A DNA stretch of 64,000 nucleotides from Streptomyces ochraceiscleroticus (lineage in GTDB: Bacteria; Actinomycetota; Actinomycetes; Streptomycetales; Streptomycetaceae). The DNA lies in contig NZ_JOAX01000026.1 of NCBI RefSeq assembly GCF_000720485.1, positions 151,651 to 215,650 of the forward strand, read 5' to 3'. The position numbers and the translations under genes are program-made. This document shows, one piece after another, positions 35,701 through 43,799 of this stretch (its first letter is position 1; the number at the start of each line of letters is the position of its first letter). The notes under the pieces are model-generated. The model did not search any database. It was not told the origin of the DNA and was given only the letters and a program-made list of their open reading frames with translations.

Positions 35701-36533
35701 ACCCAGTACGGATGCGGGAGTTCGCGCAGGCGCTGGTCTCGGAGCTGAAGCGGCGCGCCGAGATACTGGGCGGCACGGGCTTCGCCGAGTGGCGCGCCAA
35801 GCACGTCGCGGCGCCCCGAGTGGTCGCCCCGCGCCGGTCCGCCGAGGGCCGTACGGCAGCGGCTGCGGGCGCCGCCGCAGAGATCCCCGGCTCCGCGGCG
35901 CCCGGCGTGCAGGACTCCGGCCTGCTGGACGCGCCGGCGACGAACACGCTGCGGCTGCGCCCCCGTACGCAGGGCGCGCCCGGTGCCGAGGAGGCCGAGC
36001 GCCCGGCAGCGGCGGGCGAGGGGCTCGCGGCCGTGTCGCCGATGACCCGGCTGTTCGTGATCGTCGACGACTTCGACGCGCTGGTCGCACCGGCGCTGGG
36101 CAGTACGGGGCGGCCCGCCGCCGGGTCGGTCGTGCGGGCGCTGGAGGCGGTCGCCCGGGAGGGCGCCGCGCTCGGCGTGCATCTGATCGCCGCGACCGGC
36201 CATCCGGACCGCACGGCGGCCACCGCCACGGCTGAGCGGGCCGGGCTGCGCGCGCGGCTGGGCGCGGAGGGCGACCCGGCCGAGGAGCCGCTGCCCATCG
36301 GGCGCGGACGGCTGTACCGAGCGGCCGACGGCTCCGCCACGCCCTTCCAGGCCGGCCGGGTGACGGGCCGGATACCCCGGACGTCGACCCTGCGGCCGAC
36401 GGTCGTGCCCCTGGAGTGGCACCGCATGGGCGATCCGCCGGCCCGCCGCCCGCTGCGCGAGCTGGGGAACGGCCCGACCGACCTGGCCCTGCTGGCCAGT
36501 GCGCTGCAGAAGGCCGCCCGGTCCCTGCCGTGA
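32778..36533 (+). CDS. FHA domain-FtsK/SpoIIIE-type ATPase
   Basis: 1251 residues from ATG 32778; an in-frame TTG at 32769 is an alternative. An FHA domain lies near residues 100-190 (RIGRSTDADVP, SRMHC, DLRSTNGT), so phosphothreonine binding is likely. About 300 residues of Gly/Ala/Pro-rich linker follow, with repeated (A/G)DQY units at residues about 325-380. The C-terminal half is an FtsK/EccC-like ATPase with Walker A GGPGTGKT near residue 915 and a Walker B-like LFVIVDDFDAL near residue 1091. No membrane helix was seen. It resembles streptomycete FtsK-domain proteins, not a complete FtsK; no WXG100 or other type VII secretion gene is nearby. Divergent from pkaA. Confidence 0.83.
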   Translation: MQIRLTVLGPRSGHPTRACDVLVTAPAGTALAAVASGLAAAVAGAGADVGGAGAGSGPVVLYAGQERLDVQRAALGEPPLIDGAVLSLQGPGPAPAHGLPAGPARLRVVSGPDAGGVHLLHGGQIRIGRSTDADVPLDDPDVSRMHCAVTVAADGAVTVADLRSTNGTAVDGADLDDRPVPLPPGALLRIGESALRLQPSPGAPDPVLAATPDGEGRLRVHPAGGGTEGQRPPHGTGSSPAHGSERHDHETAPGQDRAGSAGGSPAAGAWRAEAARPAGHGAEPPAAAGPYAAGTPGAEAYAAGARSAEVHSPDARATGRPAPDPYAPDRYGTDQYTPAQYAADQYAADQYGGDQYGTGRQDQYRDRQYGQRHDQQHDQPYGAGAGGAHGHPADGADAAPGPGSGRRGTPVRGTPAPDPRSAATHGGGQPLAAPSAPPGAQPIGSAEPSPGAGQPAGPEASRKPTRRGGGWSAWARRLAGGRGATEDAADAEAARQAAGYGPGPQPQAGAAPGALPGDARIPAAYGRWPDAATILLTALGPGPRLWEREAGHPDALAVRLGTADRDGSRSAVPVTVALRSAGSLGLAGPRPRLAGLARAAVAQLAALHAPGTLEIVLLAADRARGTAERLEEWSWLGWLPHVRPAHGQDCRLLLAYDKEQAAARTAELVRRLDDGPLGPGWASADRSAVAAAAARHQGPYTLVIADGDPGTAGLRETVARLAAGGPSAGIHVLALAETPAASPLYPLTATYEAARAASPAFGECGALAVLSGDVATALRVVQPAAPLAPGSSIAVNGVPQNGSGAYASGANGTVATVDAVSAPWAERFARALAPLREADTVRAGRSTRSAAVPLPDSARLLDELGLARATPASLMARWAAAADSEEPAAAAVLGAGPHGPVYADPAVDGCHFLLEGGPGTGKTELLRSIAASLAAADRPDLLSLVLVDGAGTERGEGLRLCTDLPHVTAHLAASDPVRMREFAQALVSELKRRAEILGGTGFAEWRAKHVAAPRVVAPRRSAEGRTAAAAGAAAEIPGSAAPGVQDSGLLDAPATNTLRLRPRTQGAPGAEEAERPAAAGEGLAAVSPMTRLFVIVDDFDALVAPALGSTGRPAAGSVVRALEAVAREGAALGVHLIAATGHPDRTAATATAERAGLRARLGAEGDPAEEPLPIGRGRLYRAADGSATPFQAGRVTGRIPRTSTLRPTVVPLEWHRMGDPPARRPLRELGNGPTDLALLASALQKAARSLP

Positions 36534-36551
36534 CACCGGCTCTGCCCCGCG

Positions 36552-36589
36552 TACAACGCGGTGACATACAACGCCGTGACATACAACGA
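36552..36589. repeat. 15-bp direct repeats upstream of the sugar ABC operon
   Basis: Units tacaacgcggtgaca (36552-36566) and tacaacgccgtgaca (36567-36581) differ at one base, and a third partial unit tacaacga follows. They lie 140-175 bp before the binding-protein gene and just after the ATPase gene stop. Confidence 0.7.
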
Positions 36590-36727
36590 ATCGGTCGCCG
36601 TACGGACAAGGAGAGTCACCCACTGCGATAACGGCCCGGTCACGACGGGGAGTTGCGGTCGGACGCGGTATTGCTCGGACCCCCTGGCGCGGGTAGGACT
36701 GTCGCACGGCCAACGGGAGGGCGACGG

Positions 36728-38068
36728 ATGCGTCACGCAACGCTTCGTACGGCAACGGCACTTGTCGCGGTGGGTGCGCTGGCACTGACCGGCTGCGGCG
36801 GCGACAGCGGCAAGAAGAGCGAGGGCAAGGGCGGCGGCGAGAGCGCGCCCACCGTCCGGCTGCCGAAGCTGAACGGACAGACGCTCCAGGTGACGGCGGT
36901 GTGGACCGGTCCTGAGCGGGAGAACTTCACCAAGGTCCTGGACGAGTTCGAGAAGCGCACGGGCGCCGAGGTGGAATTCGTGCCCAGCGGCGACGACATG
37001 GCCGGCTTCATCGGCTCCAAGGTCGCCGGCGGCGGCGCGCCGGACGTCGCGATGCTCCAGCAGGTCGGCGTGCTCCAGGAGTTCGCGAAGAAGGGCTGGG
37101 TCAAGCCGCTCGGCCCGGACGCGAAGAAGGAGCTGTCGGAGAACTTCTCCAAGGGCTGGCAGGACCTGGGGAGTTACGGCGGCAAGAGCTACGGCGTGTA
37201 CTTCAAGGCCAGCAACAAGTCGCTGGTCTGGTACAACACCCAGGCGTTCGAGGACGCGGGGGTGTCCGAGCCCAAGGACTGGAAGGGCTTCCTGAAGACC
37301 GCCAGGACGCTCGCGGACTCCGGCGTCGAGCCGGTCTCGGTCGGCGGCGCGGACGGCTGGACGCTCACCGACTGGTTCGAGAACGTCTACCTCTCGCAGG
37401 CCGGCCCCGAGAAGTACGACCAGCTCGCCAAGCACGAGATCAAGTGGACCGATCCGTCGGTGAAGCAGGCGCTCACCACGCTCGGCTCGCTCTTCGGTGC
37501 CAAGGGGCTGCTCGCGGGCGGCAACGGGGGCGCGCTGCAGACGGCGTTCCCGCAGTCGGTGACGCAGACGTTCAAGGACGACCCGAAGGCCGCGATGGTC
37601 TCCTCGGCCGACTTCGCCGCTGCCAACATCGGCCAGACCAAGGCGAAGGTCGGTACGGACGCCAAGGTCTTCCCGTTCCCGGCGGTCGGCAAGGAGTCGC
37701 CGGTGGTGACCGGTGGCGACGTGGCGGTGGCGCTGAAGGACAACAAGGCGTCGCAGGCGCTGCTGACCTTCCTGGCGTCCCCGGACGCCGCCCGGATCTG
37801 GGCGGGTCAGGGCGGCTTCGTCTCCGCCAACAAGAAGCTGGACCCGGCCGTCTACCCGAACACCGTGTTCCGGGAGATCGGCAAGGCGCTGGTCGCGGCC
37901 GGTGACGACTTCCGCTTCGACATGTCCGACCAGGCCCCGGCGTCCTTCGGCGGCAAGCCGGGACAGGGCGAGTGGAAGGCGCTGCAGGACTTCCTGAAGA
38001 ACCCGAAGGACGTCGCGGGGACCCAGGCGCAGCTCGAGAAGGACGCCGCGAAGTCGTTCGGGAACTGA
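36728..38068 (+). CDS. sugar ABC transporter substrate-binding lipoprotein
   Basis: 446 residues from ATG 36728 with gggagg upstream. A lipoprotein signal peptide ends in the lipobox LTGC (Cys23), so the protein is anchored to the outer face of the membrane. The family is the extracellular solute-binding protein family 1 (maltose/oligosaccharide type): NFTKVLDEFEKRTGAEVEFV, GGGAPDVAMLQQVGVL, KSLVWYNTQAFEDAGV, SADFAAANI. It begins a three-gene operon with two permeases. No ATPase gene is present, so a shared ATPase such as MsiK is the expected energiser in Streptomyces. The sugar is not predictable. Confidence 0.92.
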   Translation: MRHATLRTATALVAVGALALTGCGGDSGKKSEGKGGGESAPTVRLPKLNGQTLQVTAVWTGPERENFTKVLDEFEKRTGAEVEFVPSGDDMAGFIGSKVAGGGAPDVAMLQQVGVLQEFAKKGWVKPLGPDAKKELSENFSKGWQDLGSYGGKSYGVYFKASNKSLVWYNTQAFEDAGVSEPKDWKGFLKTARTLADSGVEPVSVGGADGWTLTDWFENVYLSQAGPEKYDQLAKHEIKWTDPSVKQALTTLGSLFGAKGLLAGGNGGALQTAFPQSVTQTFKDDPKAAMVSSADFAAANIGQTKAKVGTDAKVFPFPAVGKESPVVTGGDVAVALKDNKASQALLTFLASPDAARIWAGQGGFVSANKKLDPAVYPNTVFREIGKALVAAGDDFRFDMSDQAPASFGGKPGQGEWKALQDFLKNPKDVAGTQAQLEKDAAKSFGN

Positions 38069-38072
38069 TGCC

Positions 38073-39422
38073 ATGACCTCCGGAGGCACCGCGGCCGCCG
38101 CGCAGGCGTCCGGCAAGGGCACGAGGAAGCCCGGCAAGAGCGTGACGGGGACGCGCCCGTGGATCGCGGGCGCGTTCCTCCTCCCGGCGCTGCTGCTGCT
38201 CGGCGCGCTGGTGGTCTATCCGATCGGGTACTCGGTCTGGCGCAGCCTCTTCGACGCGCCGGGCAGCGGCTTCGTGGGGCTGGGCAACTACGCCGAGCTG
38301 TTCTCCGACGACCGCATCCGCACGGCGCTGAAGAACAACATCATCTGGGTGGTGGTCGCGCCGACCGTGGCCACCGCGCTCGGCCTGATCTTCGCCGTGC
38401 TGACCGAGCGGGTGCGCTGGGGCACCGCGTTCAAGCTGGTCGTCTTCATGCCGATGGCGATCTCCATGCTGGCCGCCGGCATCATCTTCCGGCTGGTGTA
38501 CGAGCAGGACCCGGAGCGCGGGGTCGCCAACGCGGTGTGGGTGGGCGTGCACGACACCTTCGCCGAGCCCGCGCCGTATCCGGGGGCCAATCCGCGGCCG
38601 AACTCCGACCTCAAGGCGTCCGGCGGCGGTGCGTTCACCACCAAGGAGGCGGCGAGGACCGGTACCGCGGTGAGCCTGCCGCTGGTGGCGGTGCAGCCGG
38701 ACGACCTCAAGGGCGCGCAGCGGGCCGTGGCGGCGAAGCCGCGCCCCGGGCAGATCACCGGCACCGCCTGGCTGGACTTCACGCGCGGGGGCGGCGGCAC
38801 TCCGAACAGGATCGACAAGCAGGAGAAGGCGCTGGCCGGCCTGGAGATCCAGGCGGTCAGGGACGGCAAGGTCGTGGCGTCCGCGACCACCGAGGCGGAC
38901 GGGACGTACGCGCTGCCCGCCCGCGCCGAGGGGGCGAAGCTGCGGCTGCCCGCGTCGAACTTCGCCGAGGCGTACAACGGCGTCGACTGGCTCGGTCCGG
39001 CGCTGGTGACGCCCGCGATCATCGGCAGTTACGTGTGGATGTGGGCGGGCTTCGCGATGGTGCTGATCGCGGCGGGCCTGGCGAGCGTGCCGCGGGAGCT
39101 GCTGGAGGCGGCCCGGGTGGACGGCGCGAACGAGTGGCAGGTCTTCCGCCGGGTGACGGTGCCGCTGCTGGCGCCGGTCCTGGTGGTCGTCCTCGTCACG
39201 CTGATGATCAACGTGCTGAAGATCTTCGACCTCGTGTACATCATCGCGCCGGGCGCCAGCCAGGACGAGGCGAACGTGCTCGCCCTCCAGCTCTACCAGT
39301 CGTCCTTCGGCACGGACGTGAACCAGGGCATCGGCTCCGCCATCGCGGTGTTCCTGCTGCTCCTCGTCTCACCGGTGCTGATCATCAATATCCGGCGCCT
39401 GCGGAAGGAGCGGCAGCGATGA
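38073..39422 (+). CDS. sugar ABC transporter permease with an extra domain insertion
   Basis: 449 residues, long for this family (usually about 300). The N-terminal helices (AFLLPALLLLGALVVYPIGYSVW and two more) and the C-terminal helices with the EAA loop PRELLEAARVDGANEWQVF, which contacts the ATPase, are normal. Between them, residues about 155-305 form an extra hydrophilic insertion: QITGTAWLDFTRGGGG, LEIQAVRDGKVVASATTEADGTYALP, which resembles a carboxypeptidase-regulatory-like beta-sandwich. Topology would put it outside the membrane. Starts 4 bp after the binding-protein gene; its stop overlaps the next start (ATGA). Confidence 0.9.
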   Translation: MTSGGTAAAAQASGKGTRKPGKSVTGTRPWIAGAFLLPALLLLGALVVYPIGYSVWRSLFDAPGSGFVGLGNYAELFSDDRIRTALKNNIIWVVVAPTVATALGLIFAVLTERVRWGTAFKLVVFMPMAISMLAAGIIFRLVYEQDPERGVANAVWVGVHDTFAEPAPYPGANPRPNSDLKASGGGAFTTKEAARTGTAVSLPLVAVQPDDLKGAQRAVAAKPRPGQITGTAWLDFTRGGGGTPNRIDKQEKALAGLEIQAVRDGKVVASATTEADGTYALPARAEGAKLRLPASNFAEAYNGVDWLGPALVTPAIIGSYVWMWAGFAMVLIAAGLASVPRELLEAARVDGANEWQVFRRVTVPLLAPVLVVVLVTLMINVLKIFDLVYIIAPGASQDEANVLALQLYQSSFGTDVNQGIGSAIAVFLLLLVSPVLIINIRRLRKERQR

Positions 39423-40303
39423 CGGCGGTGGCCGACGGGGCGGTACGCGCCCGGCAGTCCCTGGCCGCGCGGATCGCGGCCCGTACCGGCGGCGGTGTGC
39501 TGCGGGTCTTCCTGATCCTGGTCGGGCTGTTCTGGCTGATGCCGACGGTCGGGCTGCTGATCTCCTCGCTGCGCGATCCGGCGGACGTCGCGGAGAGCGG
39601 CTGGTGGGAGGTGTTCGTCAAGCCGGCGCAGCTCACCTGGTCCGGGTACGGCAATCTGCTGGGCAACGCCAAGATCATGGACTCGCTGTGGACCACCGCG
39701 CTGATCACGGTGCCGGCGACGGTGCTGGTGGTGGTCATCGGGTCGCTGGCGGGCTATGCGTTCGCGTGGATGGACTTCCCCGGGCGGGACGTCTGGTTCA
39801 TGGTCGTGGTGGGGCTGCTGGTCGTCCCGGTACAGGTCGCGCTGATCCCGGTGGCGAAGCTCTTCGGCGCGGTCGGGCTCTTCGAGACGACGGCCGGGGT
39901 GGTGCTCTTCCATACGGCGTTCGGCCTGCCGTTCGCGGTGTTCCTGCTGCGGAACTTCTTCGCCGAGATCCCGCGCGAGCTGCTGGAGGCCGCCCGGCTG
40001 GACGGGGCGAGCGAACTGCGGCTGTTCACCCGGGTGGTCCTGCCGCTGGGCGGCCCGGCCATCGCCTCGCTGGGCATCTTCCAGTTCCTGTGGGTGTGGA
40101 ACGACCTGCTGATCGCGCTGATCTTCGCGGACAGCGGCAACCCGCCGATCACCGTGGCGCTCCAGCAGGAGGTACGCCAGTTCGGCAACAACATCGACGT
40201 GCTGGCGCCCGGCGCCTTCATCTCGATGATCATCCCGCTGGCGGTCTTCTTCGCCTTCCAGCGGCAGTTCGTCTCCGGCGTGATGGCAGGCGCGGTGAAG
40301 TAG
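39419..40303 (+). CDS. sugar ABC transporter permease (second)
   Basis: 294 residues from ATG 39419, overlapping the previous stop codon by ATGA, so translation is coupled. Six membrane helices of the MalG type (GVLRVFLILVGLFWLMPTVGLLISSL first) and the EAA loop PRELLEAARLDGASELRLF are present. It forms the membrane pore of the sugar importer with the preceding permease. The operon ends here; the next gene starts 142 bp later and belongs to the glycopolymer locus. Confidence 0.93.
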   Translation: MTAVADGAVRARQSLAARIAARTGGGVLRVFLILVGLFWLMPTVGLLISSLRDPADVAESGWWEVFVKPAQLTWSGYGNLLGNAKIMDSLWTTALITVPATVLVVVIGSLAGYAFAWMDFPGRDVWFMVVVGLLVVPVQVALIPVAKLFGAVGLFETTAGVVLFHTAFGLPFAVFLLRNFFAEIPRELLEAARLDGASELRLFTRVVLPLGGPAIASLGIFQFLWVWNDLLIALIFADSGNPPITVALQQEVRQFGNNIDVLAPGAFISMIIPLAVFFAFQRQFVSGVMAGAVK

Positions 40304-40445
40304 GAGCCGGCGGCGGCTCACTCGTACGGGTGCGAGTCGCCCGCCACCCGGACGTAACCGGCCGCCGCGCCGCATGACGGCGCGGCGGGGCCGGGAACGA
40401 TCGCTGACCGACAGCGCAGCCGGCCGCCGACTCATGGAAGTGCTC

Positions 40446-42791
40446 TTGCCACGGTTCAGCGTCATCGTTCCCGCTTATCAGGTCCAGGCGTATCTGCCGG
40501 AATGCCTGGAGTCCGTCCTCGCCCAGGAGTGGACGGACTTCGAGCTGATCGCGGTCGACGACGGGTCACCGGACGGCTGCGGGGCGCTCATCGCCGACGC
40601 CGCCCGCCGCGACCACCGGGTACGGCCCGTGCACCTGCCGGCCAACACCGGCCTCGGCCCGGCCCGGAACGCCGGCATCGCCCACGCGCGCGGCGACTAC
40701 CTGCTCTTCCTGGACGGCGACGACACCCTCACGCCGGGCGCGCTGCGGGCCGTCGCCGACCGGCTGGCCGCGACCGGCGACCCGGACGTGCTGGTCTACG
40801 ACTACGCCCGCACCACCTGGTCCGGCACCGCAGCCCGCAACCAGTACGCCCATCTGCTCGCCGAGGACGGCCCGCCGGCCTTCCGGCTGGCCGACCGGCC
40901 CGCCCTGCTGCGGCTGCTGATGGTGGTGTGGAACAAGGCGTACCGCCGGGACTTCGTCCAGCGGCAGGGGTTGTCCTTCCCGCCGGGCTACTACGAGGAC
41001 ACGCCCTGGACGTTCCCGGCGCTGGCGACCGCGGAGTCGATCGCGGTACTGGACCGGGTCTGCGTGCACTACCGGCAGCGCCGCCGGGGCAGCATCCTCG
41101 GCACCACGGGGCGCGGCCACTTCGACATCTTCGACCAGTACGACCGGGTGTTCGCCTTCCTCGACTCCCGCCCGGAGCTGGCCCGTTGGCGGCCGCTGAT
41201 GGTCCGCCGGATGACCGACCACCTCACGGCCGTCTACACGGCGCGGGGGCGGCTGCCGCGCGACAGCCGTGCCGAGTTCTTCCGGCGGGCCGCAGCGCAC
41301 TGCCGCCGGTACCGCTGCGCCGACCCCGCCCCGGCCGCTGTCGACGGCGCTCCGCCGCGGCTCGCCGTGCGGGTCCGGCACGGCCTCGTACGGCTCGGCT
41401 GGCACCGCCCGTTCCGGCTGCTGGCGGGCGCGCAGCGGCTGCGCCGGGCCGTCGCGCGCCACGCCCGGTGGCTGCTGCGGCGGACGCGGCGCGCCGCGCT
41501 CGGCCTCCACTACCGGCTCCAGCGGCGGCTGCCGGTACGGCCCGACCACGCGGTCTTCACCGCGCACTGGCACCGCGGCTACGCCGGCGACCCCGCCGCC
41601 ATCGAGGCCAAGCTGCGCGAGCTGTGCCCGGGGATGCGCACGGCGTGGGTGGCGGCGCCCGGGTACGAGGACAGCGTGCCGCCGGGCGTGCGGTGGCTGC
41701 GGCCCGGCACCGCCGCGTACTGGACCGCGCTGGCCCGCTCGAAGTACCTGGTCAACAACGTGCACTTCGACGGGCGGCTGGCCAAGCGGCCGGGCCAGGT
41801 GCTGCTGCAGACGCACCGCGGCACCCCGCTCAAGCACATGGGCCTGGACCTGCAGGAGCGCCCGGCAGCGGCCCGCGGCACCGACTTCGCGCGGCTGCTG
41901 CGCGGCGTGGACAGCTGGGACTACAGCCTCTCCGCCAACCGCCACGCCACCCTGACCTGGGAGCGGGTCTACCCGGCCGGCTACACCACGCTGGAGTACG
42001 GGCAGCCGCGCACCGACCGGTTCCTGCGCGCCACCGCCCAGGACGTGCTGCGCATCCGTACCGAGCTGGGCATCCCGCCGTCCGCCACCGCGATCCTGTA
42101 CGCGCCGACCCACCGCGACTACCGGCGCTCCCGGCGCCCCGCGCTGGACCCGCACCGGCTGCTGCGGGAGCTCGGCCCCGGCTTCGTGGTGCTGGTGCGG
42201 CCGCACTTCTCCTCGCTGGAGGGCCCGCCGTACGCCGCGGACGTCCCGCCGGCGCCGCCCGGCGACGGGGTGATCGACGTGAGCGGCCACCCGTGCGTGG
42301 AGGACCTCTGCCTGGCCTCGGACGCGCTGGTCACCGACTACTCCTCGCTCATGTTCGACTACGTGAACCTCGACCGGCCGGTGGTGGTCCTCACCGACGA
42401 CTGGGAGGCGTACCGGGCGGCCCGCGGCACCTATTTCGACCTGCTCCGGCACCCGCCGGGGCCGGTGGCCCGCAGCGAGGAGGAGCTCATCGACATCTTC
42501 GCGAGTCCCGCATGGCACGGACCCCGTTCGGCCGCTCTGCGGGCCACTTTCCGTTCACTTTTCTGCCCCTACGATGACGGCCACGCCGCGGAACGCGTGG
42601 TACGCCGTGTGTTCCTCGGGGACGAGGGGTCACCTCCCGACGCCGTACCCCTCCATGAGCGCCGGCCCGCGCCCTCTCCCGCGCGGGCCCGCAGTCTCGC
42701 GGTGCCGCAGCCGGTGCCCGGGCCCACAACAGCACACGCGTCGCATGTCGCCATCGAATCCCCCGACCGTCTGGAGACGGACCGCACATGA
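40446..42791 (+). CDS. GT2 glycosyltransferase fused to a TagF-like CDP-glycerol glycerophosphotransferase (1st of 4)
   Basis: 781 residues from TTG 40446, which has ggaag at ideal spacing and begins PRFSVIVPAY as in paralogues; the upstream ATG 40434 lacks a ribosome site. Residues 1-260 are a GT-A fold family 2 glycosyltransferase (VDDGSPDG, FLDGDDT, WNKAYRRDF). Residues about 370-740 match the glycerophosphotransferase domain (LVNNVHF, KRPGQ, LYAPTHRDYR, LVRPHF, DYSSLMFDYVNLDRP). At the first conserved His (QTWHGTP/QTHHGTP in the other three) this protein reads QTHRGTP, with Arg458. It should act in wall glycopolymer synthesis in the cytoplasm. The methyltransferase gene overlaps its end (ATGA). 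Confidence 0.88.
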   Translation: MPRFSVIVPAYQVQAYLPECLESVLAQEWTDFELIAVDDGSPDGCGALIADAARRDHRVRPVHLPANTGLGPARNAGIAHARGDYLLFLDGDDTLTPGALRAVADRLAATGDPDVLVYDYARTTWSGTAARNQYAHLLAEDGPPAFRLADRPALLRLLMVVWNKAYRRDFVQRQGLSFPPGYYEDTPWTFPALATAESIAVLDRVCVHYRQRRRGSILGTTGRGHFDIFDQYDRVFAFLDSRPELARWRPLMVRRMTDHLTAVYTARGRLPRDSRAEFFRRAAAHCRRYRCADPAPAAVDGAPPRLAVRVRHGLVRLGWHRPFRLLAGAQRLRRAVARHARWLLRRTRRAALGLHYRLQRRLPVRPDHAVFTAHWHRGYAGDPAAIEAKLRELCPGMRTAWVAAPGYEDSVPPGVRWLRPGTAAYWTALARSKYLVNNVHFDGRLAKRPGQVLLQTHRGTPLKHMGLDLQERPAAARGTDFARLLRGVDSWDYSLSANRHATLTWERVYPAGYTTLEYGQPRTDRFLRATAQDVLRIRTELGIPPSATAILYAPTHRDYRRSRRPALDPHRLLRELGPGFVVLVRPHFSSLEGPPYAADVPPAPPGDGVIDVSGHPCVEDLCLASDALVTDYSSLMFDYVNLDRPVVVLTDDWEAYRAARGTYFDLLRHPPGPVARSEEELIDIFASPAWHGPRSAALRATFRSLFCPYDDGHAAERVVRRVFLGDEGSPPDAVPLHERRPAPSPARARSLAVPQPVPGPTTAHASHVAIESPDRLETDRT

Positions 42792-43711
42792 CTGCCCTCA
42801 CCGCAGACCAGAGTGCCGAACAACTCCCGCGACCTACCCGCCTGGCCGACGTCAAGGGCTGGTTCTTCACTGCCGACCAGCTCATGTTCGACTGGTTCCT
42901 GGCCCGCCAGGAACGCCGCAAGGAACCGGGCGACCTGCTGGAGCTCGGCGCGTACATGGGGAAGAGCGCCATCTTCATGGGCGCCCGGCTGCGTGCCGGT
43001 GACCGCTTCACGGTCTGCGACCTGTTCGATTCCCCCGCCGAGGACGCCTCCAACTCCAAGGAGATGGCGAAGTCCTACGCCACGCTCACCCGCCGCGCCT
43101 TCGAGGCCAACTACCTCTCCTTCCACGACGAGCTGCCGCATCTCGTCCAGGGCCTGTCCTCGGTGATCCGCACGCACGTCGAGGACGAGAGCTGCCGCTT
43201 CGCGCACATCGACGCCTCGCACCTGTACGAGCATGTGCACGGCGACATCCTGGCCGTGCGGGAGCTGCTGCGCCCGCACGGCGTGGTGGTCCTGGACGAC
43301 TACCGCGCCGAGCACTGTCCCGGCGTGGCCGCGGCCACCTGGCAGGCGGTGACCACCGGCGGGCTGAAGCCGCTGTGCATCACCGGCACGAAGTTCTACG
43401 GCACCTGGGGCGACGCGGAGCCGGTGCGCGCCGAGCTGCTGGAGTGGCTGCGCTCGCGCGAGGACCTGTGGCACGAGGTGCAGGAGGTTGCGGGGCAACC
43501 GTTGATCCGACTGTCGGCGAAGGGGGCGAAGGAGCCGGTGCATCCGGTGTCGCGGCATCGGGTGCGGCCCGGTGCGCCGGCGGCCGGGCTCCCGCATGCT
43601 GCGGGACGCGGGGGGCGGCAGGGGCGTAGCGCTCTGCGGCGGGTCGCGGTGAATGTGCTGCCGCCTGTTGTTACCAAGGCGATTGTCGCGGCCCGTAACC
43701 GAGGGCGCTAG
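42788..43711 (+). CDS. class I SAM-dependent methyltransferase (glycopolymer locus copy A)
   Basis: 307 residues from ATG 42788, overlapping the preceding stop by four bases. A Rossmann-fold methyltransferase of the macrocin/sugar O-methyltransferase-like type: motif I LLELGAYMGKSA, CDLFDSPAED, AHIDASHLYEHVHGDI, GVVVLDDY with possible metal ligands (Asp/His). The C-terminal tail is basic (RQGRSALRRVAV) and ends NVLPPVVTKAIVAARNRGR, matching the other copy at 49892. It probably methylates a sugar of the polymer; the substrate is inferred from its neighbour only. Confidence 0.85.
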   Translation: MTALTADQSAEQLPRPTRLADVKGWFFTADQLMFDWFLARQERRKEPGDLLELGAYMGKSAIFMGARLRAGDRFTVCDLFDSPAEDASNSKEMAKSYATLTRRAFEANYLSFHDELPHLVQGLSSVIRTHVEDESCRFAHIDASHLYEHVHGDILAVRELLRPHGVVVLDDYRAEHCPGVAAATWQAVTTGGLKPLCITGTKFYGTWGDAEPVRAELLEWLRSREDLWHEVQEVAGQPLIRLSAKGAKEPVHPVSRHRVRPGAPAAGLPHAAGRGGRQGRSALRRVAVNVLPPVVTKAIVAARNRGR

Positions 43712-43713
43712 CC

Positions 43714-43794
43714 GCTCCGCGGGGGGGGGCGGTTCGTCGGCTGCGGGCCGTATGTGGCCGGTCGCGCAGTTCCCCGCGCCCCTTATGGGGCGCG
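43714..43794. repeat. 81-bp dispersed repeat, copy A, with terminator hairpin
   Basis: Begins two bases after the methyltransferase stop codon. It matches, in reverse orientation, the 81-bp copy at 62006-62086 apart from a handful of changes, including a run of nine G (43721-43729). The right end forms an 8-bp stem (cgcgcccc / ggggcgcg) with loop ttat. Confidence 0.85.
43776..43793. terminator. hairpin terminator within dispersed repeat A
   Basis: 7-bp stem gcgcccc / ggggcgc with loop ttat, between convergent genes ending at 43711 and 43800. Confidence 0.65.
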
Positions 43795-43799
43795 CCACC

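Noticed and set aside
32778..36533. Type VII (ESX) secretion locus
   Set aside because: Only an FtsK-like ATPase is present; no WXG100, EccB/D/E or mycosin gene in the window.
32568..38137. Very long minus-strand frames (1405 and 1139 residues)
   Set aside because: Antisense to the FHA-ATPase and the binding protein gene; no domains.
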